Under the pieces are notes generated by a model, which worked only from the letters and a program-made list of their open reading frames with translations, had not been told where the DNA came from and made no database searches. A stretch of DNA of 6,209 bases, taken from Chloroflexota bacterium (GTDB lineage Bacteria; Chloroflexota; Anaerolineae; Anaerolineales; Villigracilaceae). Within the stretch, counting starts at the first letter, position 1, and every line of letters begins with the position of its first letter. The stretch lies in NCBI GenBank assembly GCA_021823555.1, contig JAKANW010000191.1:1-6209 (forward strand), read 5' to 3'. Positions 1 to 6,209 of the stretch are shown one piece after another. Both the position numbers and the translations under genes were made by a program.

Positions 1-1511
1 CGGCCCATCGAGGCGGCCTGCAACACGAGATAGACGGCTTCGGGGATGGTCATGAAAAAACGGTGCATGCCGGGATGTGTGATAGTGAGCGGCCCGCCGC
101 GGGCGATCTGCGCTTTGAAAAGCGGGATGATGGAGCCGCGGCTGCCAAGCACGTTGCCGAAGCGCACGACGGTGAACGGAAGATCAGACTGGCGGGCAGC
201 ATCCAGCACGAGCATTTCGGCCAGTCGCTTGGTGGCGCCATAGATACTCGAAGGCTGGACGGCTTTGTCGGTGGAGATGAGCACGAAGCGCTCGATCTTA
301 TGCTCTGCCGCAGTCACGACCAGGTTGCCGGTGCCGATTACGTTGTTGGTCACTGCCTCTGTCGGATTCGCCTCCATCAACGGGACGTGTTTGTGCGCGG
401 CGGCATGGAAGACGACCTGTGGCTGGTGCGCATCGAAGACAGAGGCGAGGCGTTCCCGATCGCGCACGTCGGCAATGACTGGGATAAGAGTCAGGTCAGG
501 ATAGTCTTCACACAATTCGAGAAGCACTTCGAAGATACTGTTCTCGCCATGCCCGAGCAGGACCAGCTGGCTGGGATTGCGTCGCGCGATCTGACGGCAC
601 AACTCGCGGCCAATGGAACCGCCTGCGCCTGTGACCAGCACGCGCTTACCCTCAAGAGCCTGCCCGACGATCTCGTCGTTGAGGCGCACGGGTTCACGTC
701 GCAGCAGGTCGGTGATGTCCACTTCGCGCAGGCGGCTGACATTGACCTTGCCGCCCAGCAACTCGTAGATGCCAGGCATGGTGCGCGAGGGGATGCCTTT
801 CAGCCGGCACACATCCGTGACAAGACGGACGACGCGTCCCGGCGCGGATGGGATGGCAATGATGACTTCATCCACCTGGCGGTTGTCGAGCACGTTCGGC
901 AGGTCGGAGACTTTGCCGATGACGCGCACACCGTAAATTTCGTGGCGCTGCTTGGCAGGGTCATCATCAAGGAAACCGATGGGAGTAAGGTTGAGTTGGG
1001 AGGATTTTTGAAGTTCGCGCACCACCAGCGCGCCCGCGTCGCCCGCGCCGATGATGAGGGCATGCTTCCCTTTTCCACTACGCACATTGGATTGTTCCGA
1101 CAGCAAGCGCAGGGCAAAGCGCGATCCGCCGATGAGGACAAGCGAGAGCAGCCAGTCAATGCCGAGAGCGGAGCGCGGCATCCCGGGCAGGACAAGATTG
1201 AGACTGAGCAACAAAACCATTACGCCTGAAGCCAACACGGAGGCAGTGGTAACGGCTATCGTGATGAGGCGTAACTCACCCGTGCTGGCATAGATCCATA
1301 AGCGGCGGTAGAGGCCAAAAAAATAATACGTGGGTATTTTGACGGCCAACGCCACCGCACACATGACCAGCGCGGCAGGGAAATAATATGGAAGGTTGCT
1401 CACGTCCAGGCGCAAGGCAAAACTGCCCAGCACCGAAATGATGATGAGAGCTATGTCGCCAACGAGGACGAAACGGTTGCGGAGGTGAGGACGAGATTTT
1501 TCAGATAACAT
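1..1511 (-). CDS. Membrane-anchored nucleotide-sugar 4,6-dehydratase, FlaA1/CapD/WbpM type (3' end beyond window)
   Basis: An uninterrupted reading frame of 503 codons runs from ATG at 1511-1509 off the left edge. The predicted protein has about four N-terminal membrane segments (residues ~14-35, 43-66, 82-105, 117-137). A first Rossmann domain follows, with GAGDAGA at 155-161 and GFLDDDPAK at 179-187. A second, catalytic SDR domain has TGAGGSIG at 294-301, ADVRD at 347-351, HAAAHKHVPLME at 369-380, STDKAVQP at 413-420 and YGATK at 424-428. This is the long form of the family that converts UDP-GlcNAc (or a similar substrate) to a 4-keto-6-deoxy sugar for surface glycans. Family members are usually about 600-650 residues, so roughly 100-150 are missing to the left. 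The long-form enzymes WbpM and PglF have Met at the catalytic Tyr position, whereas this protein keeps Tyr424. The start is the first ATG before the membrane segment. No Shine-Dalgarno sequence precedes it, and a repeat-bounded cassette ends 15 bp upstream. The family is clear; the exact substrate is not. Confidence 0.93.
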   Translation of the reverse strand, partial: MLSEKSRPHLRNRFVLVGDIALIIISVLGSFALRLDVSNLPYYFPAALVMCAVALAVKIPTYYFFGLYRRLWIYASTGELRLITIAVTTASVLASGVMVLLLSLNLVLPGMPRSALGIDWLLSLVLIGGSRFALRLLSEQSNVRSGKGKHALIIGAGDAGALVVRELQKSSQLNLTPIGFLDDDPAKQRHEIYGVRVIGKVSDLPNVLDNRQVDEVIIAIPSAPGRVVRLVTDVCRLKGIPSRTMPGIYELLGGKVNVSRLREVDITDLLRREPVRLNDEIVGQALEGKRVLVTGAGGSIGRELCRQIARRNPSQLVLLGHGENSIFEVLLELCEDYPDLTLIPVIADVRDRERLASVFDAHQPQVVFHAAAHKHVPLMEANPTEAVTNNVIGTGNLVVTAAEHKIERFVLISTDKAVQPSSIYGATKRLAEMLVLDAARQSDLPFTVVRFGNVLGSRGSIIPLFKAQIARGGPLTITHPGMHRFFMTIPEAVYLVLQAASMG

Positions 1512-1526
1512 AAATAAAATCAGTAG

Positions 1527-1557
1527 GGACGCTGATGAACGCAGAAAACGCAGATTT
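1527..1557 (+). repeat. Left imperfect inverted repeat of the cassette
   Basis: This 31-bp repeat begins GGACGCTGATGAACGC on the plus strand and matches the minus-strand reading of 1771-1741 at 25 of 31 positions without gaps. It contains three ACGC(A/T)GA units starting at 1529, 1539 and 1548. Its outer edge lies 15 bp upstream of the dehydratase ATG. Confidence 0.75.
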
Positions 1558-1725
1558 AAGATTTGTTTTGAGCCAGCCACCATTCCTTCCGATTGTTGTC
1601 GAATGAACGGCGTTTGTGTTCGGGCTTCGGGCCAAAGTTGATCAACAGACCGACTTCATAATGATTTTCTCCGTCAGGTCGGAATGCTTGTATGGCGGCG
1701 CGGCATAGCCAGATACCTTGTCCAT
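1556..1725 (-). pseudogene. Internally deleted GxxExxY-family gene remnant
   Basis: Two pieces of one gene abut in different frames. The 5' piece starts at ATG 1725-1723 behind GGAGG (1730-1734) and reads MDKVSGYAAPPYKHSDLTEK then II. This resembles the usual N-terminus of GxxExxY proteins, in which '(H)SDLTEKII' precedes 'GxAmxVhxxLGxGfxExvY'. Its frame continues only to a TGA at 1644-1642. In another frame, from about 1663, the sequence reads YEVGLLINFGPKPEHKRRSF followed by DNNRKEWWLAQNKS, ending at TAA 1558-1556. This resembles the family's C-terminal 'VGLLiNFG...K(R)' segment. About 60-90 central residues, including the GxxExxY motif, are absent. GxxExxY proteins (about 125 residues, PD-(D/E)XK-like fold) have no settled function. 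The assignment rests on my recollection of the family pattern. A 27-residue peptide could still be translated from the 5' piece. Confidence 0.72.
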
Positions 1726-1740
1726 CAAACCTCCATCAAA

Positions 1741-1771
1741 AAATCAGCGTCATCAGCGTTTATCTGCGTCC
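1741..1771 (-). repeat. Right imperfect inverted repeat of the cassette
   Basis: Read on the minus strand from 1771, it begins GGACGCAGATAAACGC and contains three ACGC(A/T)GA units starting at 1769, 1759 and 1750, the same 10- and 9-bp spacing as the other end. The six mismatches with the other copy fall mostly at the A/T position after ACGC. Its outer 12 bases overlap the end of the epimerase gene and supply its last codons (Gly-Arg-Arg) and the TAA stop. Confidence 0.75.
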
Positions 1772-2704
1772 AACTTCTTCAGTCTTCATCCACTCGACGG
1801 ATTCTTTGAGGCCAGCGTCGAGCGTCACATGGGCGCGGAAGCCGATCAGGTCGGCGGCTTTTCGCGGGGAACCAATCGATCGGTAGATATCGCCTGCGCG
1901 AGGCGGGGCAAACGTCGGGGCGGGAGCGGCGGGGAACAAATCCTGCAAGACTTCTACGAGGTCAATGATGCGCGTCTCGATGCCTGTGCAAATGTTGAAA
2001 ATCTGCCCAGGCGCGGCGGGATGCTCGGCGGCCACCAGGTTAGCGCGCACCACATCGCGCACGTTGATCAGGTCACGGGTCTGGCCGCCGTCGCCGTTGA
2101 TGGTAATCGGCTTGCCATCCAGCAGGCGGCGGATGAAGATCGGCACAGCGGCGGCGTACATCGAGTCAGGGCGCTGGCGCGGGCCATAGACGTTGAAGTA
2201 ACGCAGGGCAACTACATCCAGGCCAAAGGAGGTGGTGTAAAGCTGACCATAGATTTCATCCACGCACTTGGATGCGGCATACGGCGAAAGCGGACGAAGC
2301 GGCGTCTCCTCGGTCAGCGGCATCTCGGCGGAATCCCCGTAGACCGCGGCGCTGGTGGCGAAGACGACCCGCCTCACACCCGCCCTGCGAGCGGCATCGA
2401 ACAACATGGATGTTCCTGACACGTTGATGTCGAAACAGTTCTGCGGCTCATCCATGGACTGCGGCACCGAGACAAAAGCGGCTTCGTGGAAGATCACATC
2501 CACGCCGCGCACGGCTTCGGTCACTTTGGAAGCGTCGCGCAGGTCGCCTTCGATGAGTTCGAACTTGCCGATCAAGTCGGCCAGGTTTTCGCGCTTGCCC
2601 GTGGAAAAGTCATCCAGTACTTTGACTTCCGCCCCCTGCTCCAGCAGAGTGTGGACGATGTGCGAGCCGATAAAACCCGCGCCGCCCGTTACCAAATATT
2701 CCAT
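1760..2704 (-). CDS. NAD-dependent nucleotide-sugar epimerase/dehydratase (GalE/WbpP-like extended SDR)
   Basis: The protein has 314 residues, the normal length for extended short-chain dehydrogenases acting on nucleotide sugars. The NAD-binding loop TGGAGFIGSH is at 6-15 and the acidic DDFSTGKREN follows at 31-40. HEAAFVSVPQS is at 73-83, catalytic-type Ser near 118 in ATSAAVYGD, and Y142xxxK146 in PYAASK. The substrate-side motifs are YFNVYGPRQ (169-177), NGDGGQTRDLINVRDV (203-218) and PRAGDIYRS (268-276). It acts in the cytoplasm, probably on C4 of a UDP-hexose or UDP-HexNAc, but sequence alone does not fix the substrate; a dTDP- or GDP-sugar is possible. The start is ATG 2704-2702 with GGGAGG at 2709-2714. 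Only one base separates it from the stop of the phosphoglycosyltransferase gene, which suggests translational coupling. Its last three codons and stop lie inside a repeat, so the natural C-terminus may have been altered. Confidence 0.93.
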   Translation of the reverse strand: MEYLVTGGAGFIGSHIVHTLLEQGAEVKVLDDFSTGKRENLADLIGKFELIEGDLRDASKVTEAVRGVDVIFHEAAFVSVPQSMDEPQNCFDINVSGTSMLFDAARRAGVRRVVFATSAAVYGDSAEMPLTEETPLRPLSPYAASKCVDEIYGQLYTTSFGLDVVALRYFNVYGPRQRPDSMYAAAVPIFIRRLLDGKPITINGDGGQTRDLINVRDVVRANLVAAEHPAAPGQIFNICTGIETRIIDLVEVLQDLFPAAPAPTFAPPRAGDIYRSIGSPRKAADLIGFRAHVTLDAGLKESVEWMKTEEVGRR

Positions 2705-2705
2705 A

Positions 2706-4145
2706 CTACCTCCCGGTCCTACGGATTACCGTGCCGATTGTACGAAGAATGATATTAATATCCATCATCAGGCTGCGATGTTTGATATAAAACAGATCGA
2801 ATTCCATTTTGACCACAGTATCGTATACGGTCGAGGCATAACCATAATTGACCTGCGCCCAGCCCGTCAAACCGGGCTTGACCAGCAGGCGCGCCCGATA
2901 GAACGGGATCTGTCTCTGGTAGGCATTGACCAGTTCGTACCGTTCAGCCCGCGGCCCAACCAGACTCATCTCGCCGCGCAGCACATTCCAAAACTGGGGC
3001 AATTCGTCCAAACGGGTGCGACGCAGGAAATTCCCCACCCGTGTAATGCGTGGATCGTTCTTCTGGGCCACGCGCGCCTTGCCATCGGCTTCGGCGTCCC
3101 TGTACATGGTACGGTATTTATAAATCATATACGGCTTGGCGCCTCTTCCCAGCCGTTGCTGGGAATAGAAGATCGGAAAGCCGCTGTCCAGCACAATTGC
3201 CAGCGCCGACAACGGGAAGGTAATCATAAAGATCAACAGCCCCACCAAAGCACCGAGAATATCCAGCAGGCGCTTGGTCAACTCATAAAAAGCACTGACG
3301 CGCGCCTGGTCAATGAAGGAACGCAACATCCAGTCTGACTCGAGGTGATGAATGGGCACCCGCCCGGCAATATCTTCATAGAGCGTCGGCATGCGCACCA
3401 CCTCCGCGCCGCGCTCCTGTGCGTCCAATATCGTCTGAAAAGTCGCGCCGCGCATCCCGCCCGTGATGGCTACCACCACATCCGATATCCGATAATCGTC
3501 AATTACTCTAAGCAATTGATTGCTTTGGGCAACAATCGGAAAACCCAAAACAGATTGCCCCACTTTTTTGGGATCATCATCAATAAAGCCCACCAGTTGA
3601 AAAGGCGGCGGGTTAAGACCCTTGTAAACTTCCGCCAGTGTCTGGCCAGCCTTGCCGGCTCCCACCACCAGCACGCGGCGCTGGAGTCCGGTTGAGGTGT
3701 AGATGCGGATATAGATCGCGCGCCAGATCAAGGTCAGGAGAGAGGCGATCAAGAGGAACGCGCCCACTGCAATACGCGGCAGATCCGAATCCTGTCGAAT
3801 CGTAAAAAGCAGGGAGTAGGCCAGCAGGCCCACGAAGGCGGCAACCATGATCCCGCGCAGGGTCTTGCGCCAGTTGGCAGCTTTATGCGGATCGTAGAGT
3901 TCGACCATCAACAACAGCCAGGCCAGAGGCAGGAGGTAAAACCAGGTCGGCACCTGGACTTCGAGCAGTTTTGCAGCGCGGGTTTCGGTATATCCACTGG
4001 CAACGAGTTTGAAAAAAGAATATTGGTACCAGAAATATAATGAACCAAATATGGCGCCAATGGATGCAACCAGGTCGCCGATCAACAAAATGGATCGTTG
4101 TTCATTGGGTCTCAATCGAAGCGAGGGACGTACGATATCAGACAT
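2706..4145 (-). CDS. Polyprenyl-phosphate hexose-1-phosphate transferase (WbaP/CpsE-type phosphoglycosyltransferase)
   Basis: With the start at ATG 4145-4143 the protein has 479 residues, typical for the family. It has about four N-terminal membrane segments (~18-40, 66-83, 98-116, 124-142). A Rossmann-like domain follows, with VGAGKAGQ (161-168) and GFIDDDPKK (186-194). A hydrophobic membrane-entering helix lies at ~291-320. The C-terminal catalytic domain shows [14 protein letters not shown] (326-339), YKYRTM, the [18 protein letters not shown] block with the Asp380-Glu381 catalytic pair, LVGPRAE (395-401) and [14 protein letters not shown] (423-436). Such enzymes transfer sugar-1-phosphate from a UDP-sugar to undecaprenyl phosphate at the cytoplasmic membrane, the first step of exopolysaccharide repeat-unit assembly. 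The frame is open back to 4286, but that extension overlaps the glycosyltransferase and is not family-like. The chosen start overlaps the upstream stop by 8 bp. Its own ribosome site is weak (CCGGA adjacent to ATG), so re-initiation after the upstream gene is likely. Confidence 0.94.
   Translation of the reverse strand: MSDIVRPSLRLRPNEQRSILLIGDLVASIGAIFGSLYFWYQYSFFKLVASGYTETRAAKLLEVQVPTWFYLLPLAWLLLMVELYDPHKAANWRKTLRGIMVAAFVGLLAYSLLFTIRQDSDLPRIAVGAFLLIASLLTLIWRAIYIRIYTSTGLQRRVLVVGAGKAGQTLAEVYKGLNPPPFQLVGFIDDDPKKVGQSVLGFPIVAQSNQLLRVIDDYRISDVVVAITGGMRGATFQTILDAQERGAEVVRMPTLYEDIAGRVPIHHLESDWMLRSFIDQARVSAFYELTKRLLDILGALVGLLIFMITFPLSALAIVLDSGFPIFYSQQRLGRGAKPYMIYKYRTMYRDAEADGKARVAQKNDPRITRVGNFLRRTRLDELPQFWNVLRGEMSLVGPRAERYELVNAYQRQIPFYRARLLVKPGLTGWAQVNYGYASTVYDTVVKMEFDLFYIKHRSLMMDINIILRTIGTVIRRTGR
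2709..2714 (-). promoter_or_regulatory. Ribosome binding site of the epimerase, inside the upstream gene
   Basis: GGGAGG lies four bases before the epimerase ATG and occupies the last two sense codons of the phosphoglycosyltransferase gene (Gly-Arg before TAG). It is the strongest Shine-Dalgarno sequence among the intact genes here and fixes the epimerase start. Confidence 0.8.
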
Positions 4146-5142
4146 TCCGGGACAGGCTCGAGGAGAGCATGCTCCATAGAAAACCACCACCCCAGGCGCA
4201 GTGCATGGAAGCAACCGCCAGCGGTAATCCCAGGATAAGAACGGGCTTGCGCCGCTTTTGCGCCAGACGCAGCCCGGCCCATGCAAGAATCAGAAAATAA
4301 GCTAAAACTTCAGCCGCCAGCAAAAAACGCGCCGGGGCAAAGAAAAGCCCGGCCAGCGCCAGGCCAAGCAAACTGGCTGCAAACAACGGCGGCAGAGCCT
4401 GCCGCCAGCGGAGCGTCGCAGGATAACGCCGCAGCATCCGCCATTTCCAGAAGCCATAACGCCAATACTGGCGCATCAACCCGCTGAAGGTGGCGCGCGA
4501 AAAATATACCGAACGGATGGAGGGGTCCAGCCAGACCGTGCCGCCCGATTGCCGCACACGAGTATTGAACTCGTAATCTTCGTTGCTCAGCAGCGATTCG
4601 TCAAAGCCGCCGATCTTTTCGACCAGCGAGCGGCGGAATGAACCAAACGGGACCGTATCCACCGCGCCCGCCTGAGGCGCAAGGCGATACATGGCATCGC
4701 CTGCACCCAGCGGATGTGCGGCTGCCGCGGCAATGGACTCAGCTACCCACGTGCCCGCGCCAGGGCGGATCTCCCACGCCCCGCCCACGTTGTCGCCGCG
4801 CCCGGCTTCCAGCGCCTCCACGCAGTGCACCACATAATCGGGATATGGCATCGAGTGCGCATCCAGCCGAATGAAAATTTCATTACTGGCAGCCTGCAGG
4901 GCGCGGTTCAAGGCCGCAGGGATGGAACGCGCAGCATTCTCGATCAGGCGTAAATTCAATTCGGGGTGTTCGGTGTGAAAATTTTCGATCACAGTTTGCG
5001 TGCCATCTGTCGAGAGGCCATCCGAGATCACAACTTCGATCTTCTCCAATGGGTAGGTCTGCGCCAGAATCGCATCCAGCAGGTGACAAATGGTCGCCTG
5101 CTCATTGTAACATGGGACAATGATCGAAACAGTCGGGTGCAT
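4138..5142 (-). CDS. ExoA-like family 2 glycosyltransferase with C-terminal membrane segments
   Basis: The 334-residue protein starts MHPTVSIIVPCYNE, the usual GT-A opening. ISDGLSTDGT (39-48) holds the nucleotide-binding Asp-Gly. RLDAHS (92-97) is the DxD-like metal site in the form seen in ExoA-type enzymes. DNVGGAWE (117-124), PLGAGDAMYR (144-153) and DTVPFGSFRR (162-171) match that subfamily's pattern. GGFDESLLSNEDYEF (178-192) carries the Glu-Asp catalytic region, and RQYWRYGFWKWR (224-235) is the downstream QxxRW-like block. Three hydrophobic segments follow at ~251-270, 272-292 and 300-318. ExoA itself adds glucose to the lipid-linked galactose in succinoglycan assembly; here the sugar is unknown. 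It probably extends the oligosaccharide begun by the downstream phosphoglycosyltransferase. ATG 5142-5140 is chosen because VSIIVPCYNE follows directly. An in-frame TTG three codons earlier (5151) is possible, and neither has a clear Shine-Dalgarno sequence. Confidence 0.93.
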   Translation of the reverse strand: MHPTVSIIVPCYNEQATICHLLDAILAQTYPLEKIEVVISDGLSTDGTQTVIENFHTEHPELNLRLIENAARSIPAALNRALQAASNEIFIRLDAHSMPYPDYVVHCVEALEAGRGDNVGGAWEIRPGAGTWVAESIAAAAAHPLGAGDAMYRLAPQAGAVDTVPFGSFRRSLVEKIGGFDESLLSNEDYEFNTRVRQSGGTVWLDPSIRSVYFSRATFSGLMRQYWRYGFWKWRMLRRYPATLRWRQALPPLFAASLLGLALAGLFFAPARFLLAAEVLAYFLILAWAGLRLAQKRRKPVLILGLPLAVASMHCAWGGGFLWSMLSSSLSRNV

Positions 5143-5177
5143 GGCACACAAAAAAACTTTGAAAGTCTTGGGAGATT

Positions 5178-6209
5178 TTATCTCTTACGACGAATCACTG
5201 TCGTCGCCGAAGATTGCGACAGCGGCAGGTTCAAAACAAAAGTGGTCCCCTGCCCAAGCTGGCTACGGACGCTAATTCTACCACCATGCGCCTGCACGAT
5301 TTCCTGCACGATGGACAATCCCAACCCCGCGCCATGTTTCTTTCCCCCGGAGCGCGACAGATCAACTTGATAGAACCGGTCAAAAATGCGACTCAACGCT
5401 TCCGGCGGGATACCCGGGCCTGTATCCTGCACCTCGAATACCATCTCTCCCCCGGCATTTGCCCTGCTGGCGGCGCGCAACGTCACCTGCCCGCCAGAAG
5501 GCGTGAACTTGAGGGCGTTGTCCACCAGGTTGGTAAACACCTGCGCCAGGCGGTCGCCGTCCCCCACCAGCGCGGGCAGGCCAGGTGGCATATCCAGGCG
5601 CAGAGTCACCCCGGCTTTCTGCGCCAGCGGAGCAAACTTCTCGGCTATCGCATTCAGCAGGGCGCGCACATTCAGGGGAGCCATCTTCAAATCAGCGGTG
5701 CCAGCCTCCAGCCGGGCCAGATCGAGCAGGTTCAATACCATGCGGTGCATCCGCCCGGCCTCAGTATAGATCACTTCCGCCGCCTGACGCCTCTCCTCGG
5801 GTGTATCTGCTGTGCCATCCAGGATCGCTTGCGCGAATCCCTGAATGGATGTGAGCGGCGTCTTCAACTCGTGTGAGACGTTGGCAACAAAATCGCGTTG
5901 CGACTGCTGGCTGCTTTTCACGCGGGAAATCATTTCATTGAAGGTGCGCGTCAATTCCTGGACCTCGTGCGGGCCGCGCGGGGAAACGGGCCGAATCTCC
6001 TCTGAAGGGAATCCGCGCGCCGCCTCAACCACCTGTTGCATCGGATCGGCCACCCAGCGCGAGACGATGAAGGCCAGCAGCAGCGAAAGTGACAGCGCGA
6101 TCAAAGCCCCCTCGCTCAAAGGGATCAACAATTCATCTGCGAACACCGCCAGCACAGGCGCGCGCGGACGGGGAGCGGCCACCACCAGCGAATTGCCGTT
6201 CGGCAACGC
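5178..6209 (-). CDS. Sensor histidine kinase, HAMP-HisKA-HATPase (5' end beyond window)
   Basis: The frame is open to the right edge, giving about 343 C-terminal residues. The TTG near 6206 is almost certainly internal. Counting from that codon, a membrane segment is at ~25-48, then a HAMP linker at ~49-100 with the usual Pro55. The phospho-acceptor His112 is in FVANVSHELKTPLTS. The ATP-binding domain has the N box (NLVDNALKF, 226-234), the G1 box (DTGPGIP, 261-267), the F box (IFDRFYQ, 274-280) and the G2 box (HGAGLGLS, 291-298). The order and spacing are those of PhoR/ResE-like kinases that autophosphorylate and pass phosphate to a response regulator. The extracytoplasmic sensor and first membrane segment lie outside the window, so the signal cannot be inferred. 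TAA is at 5180-5178. The gap to the glycosyltransferase is 35 bp, so co-transcription is possible but not shown. Confidence 0.95.
   Translation of the reverse strand, partial: ALPNGNSLVVAAPRPRAPVLAVFADELLIPLSEGALIALSLSLLLAFIVSRWVADPMQQVVEAARGFPSEEIRPVSPRGPHEVQELTRTFNEMISRVKSSQQSQRDFVANVSHELKTPLTSIQGFAQAILDGTADTPEERRQAAEVIYTEAGRMHRMVLNLLDLARLEAGTADLKMAPLNVRALLNAIAEKFAPLAQKAGVTLRLDMPPGLPALVGDGDRLAQVFTNLVDNALKFTPSGGQVTLRAASRANAGGEMVFEVQDTGPGIPPEALSRIFDRFYQVDLSRSGGKKHGAGLGLSIVQEIVQAHGGRISVRSQLGQGTTFVLNLPLSQSSATTVIRRKR

Larger units (their letters stand above)
1512..1759. other. Non-coding gap between epimerase and dehydratase genes
   Basis: This 248-bp gap is the only sizeable one in the window. 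It is filled almost entirely by the repeat-bounded GxxExxY remnant. Outside the repeats only 15 bp (1512-1526) remain before the dehydratase start. I see no GC-rich hairpin with a T tract and no convincing promoter, so whether the dehydratase is transcribed from the upstream operon or from a promoter within the cassette is open. Confidence 0.6.
1527..1771. mobile_element. Small inverted-repeat cassette carrying the GxxExxY remnant
   Basis: The stretch between the epimerase and the dehydratase is bounded by two 31-bp imperfect inverted repeats (1527-1557 and 1741-1771) with only the decayed GxxExxY gene between them. The whole unit is about 245 bp. No transposase, integrase or clear target-site duplication is visible. 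It could be a non-autonomous MITE-like element, a dispersed repeat of unknown mobility, or repeat scars left around a formerly larger gene. Calling it mobile is inference; the paired ends and the enclosed remnant are seen directly. Confidence 0.5.

Noticed and set aside
63..1229. 388-codon open frame on the plus strand
   Set aside because: It is antisense to the dehydratase, which has clear family motifs throughout. The plus-strand translation is rich in His, Asp and Arg with no recognisable domain, as expected from the complement of GC-rich codons.
1642..1725. Functional 27-residue small protein behind a good ribosome site
   Set aside because: Its first 22 residues match the start of a GxxExxY protein and the matching C-terminus lies in another frame directly after, so a deletion remnant explains it better. 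Translation of the peptide cannot be excluded.
1718..2419. 233-codon open frame on the plus strand starting in the cassette
   Set aside because: Nearly all of it is antisense to the epimerase, and the part in the cassette only reads through the inverted repeat.
2355..3338. 327-codon open frame on the plus strand
   Set aside because: It runs antisense across the junction of the epimerase and phosphoglycosyltransferase genes, both strongly supported, and shows no domain.
4146..4286. Upstream extension of the phosphoglycosyltransferase frame to 4286
   Set aside because: It would overlap the glycosyltransferase by nearly 150 bp. The extra 47 residues (many Pro, Cys, Gly) do not resemble the family's N-terminus, while the ATG at 4145 sits in a classic stop-start overlap.
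5150..5169. Possible terminator between kinase and glycosyltransferase
   Set aside because: On the minus strand a 7-bp stem with a 3-base loop is followed by T residues, but it contains a single G-C pair and one G-U pair. It is probably too weak for an intrinsic terminator, so it is not listed as a feature.
5214..5876. 220-codon open frame on the plus strand
   Set aside because: It is antisense to the catalytic domains of the histidine kinase and has no motif of its own.
6204..6206. TTG as the start of the histidine kinase
   Set aside because: The frame is open to the window edge and the protein begins just before its second membrane segment, so the sensor domain and true start must lie outside.

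Overview
All convincing genes lie on the minus strand, so the window reads from right to left in gene order. It is a piece of a bacterial surface-polysaccharide (exopolysaccharide or capsule) locus. The base composition is moderately GC-rich. The phosphoglycosyltransferase and the nucleotide-sugar dehydratase look to me like those of Chloroflexota (Anaerolineae-type) genomes. That placement is an impression from protein style and is not proven by any marker in the window.

Layout in transcription order: (1) 6209-5178, a sensor histidine kinase whose N-terminal sensor part lies beyond the right edge; (2) 5142-4138, an ExoA-like family 2 glycosyltransferase; (3) 4145-2706, a polyprenyl-phosphate hexose-1-phosphate transferase (WbaP/CpsE-type), whose start overlaps the glycosyltransferase stop by 8 bp; (4) 2704-1760, a GalE/WbpP-type NAD-dependent sugar epimerase, starting one base after the stop of gene 3; (5) about 1771-1527, a small cassette with imperfect inverted-repeat ends that contains an internally deleted GxxExxY-family gene; (6) 1511-1, a FlaA1/CapD/WbpM-type nucleotide-sugar 4,6-dehydratase that runs off the left edge.

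Inferred joint role: genes 4 and 6 make or modify nucleotide sugars in the cytoplasm. Gene 3 loads the first sugar phosphate onto undecaprenyl phosphate at the inner face of the membrane. Gene 2 adds further sugars to the lipid-linked oligosaccharide. The kinase upstream may belong to a separate two-component system or may control the locus.

The most unusual item is the cassette between genes 4 and 6. Its two ends are 31-bp imperfect inverted repeats (25/31 identical), each made of three ACGC(A/T)GA units at 10- and 9-bp spacing. It carries the first ~22 codons and the last ~34 codons of a GxxExxY protein with the middle missing. One end supplies the last three codons and the stop of the epimerase. 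The other end lies 15 bp from the start codon of the dehydratase. I found no tRNA, rRNA, CRISPR array or recognisable transposase.
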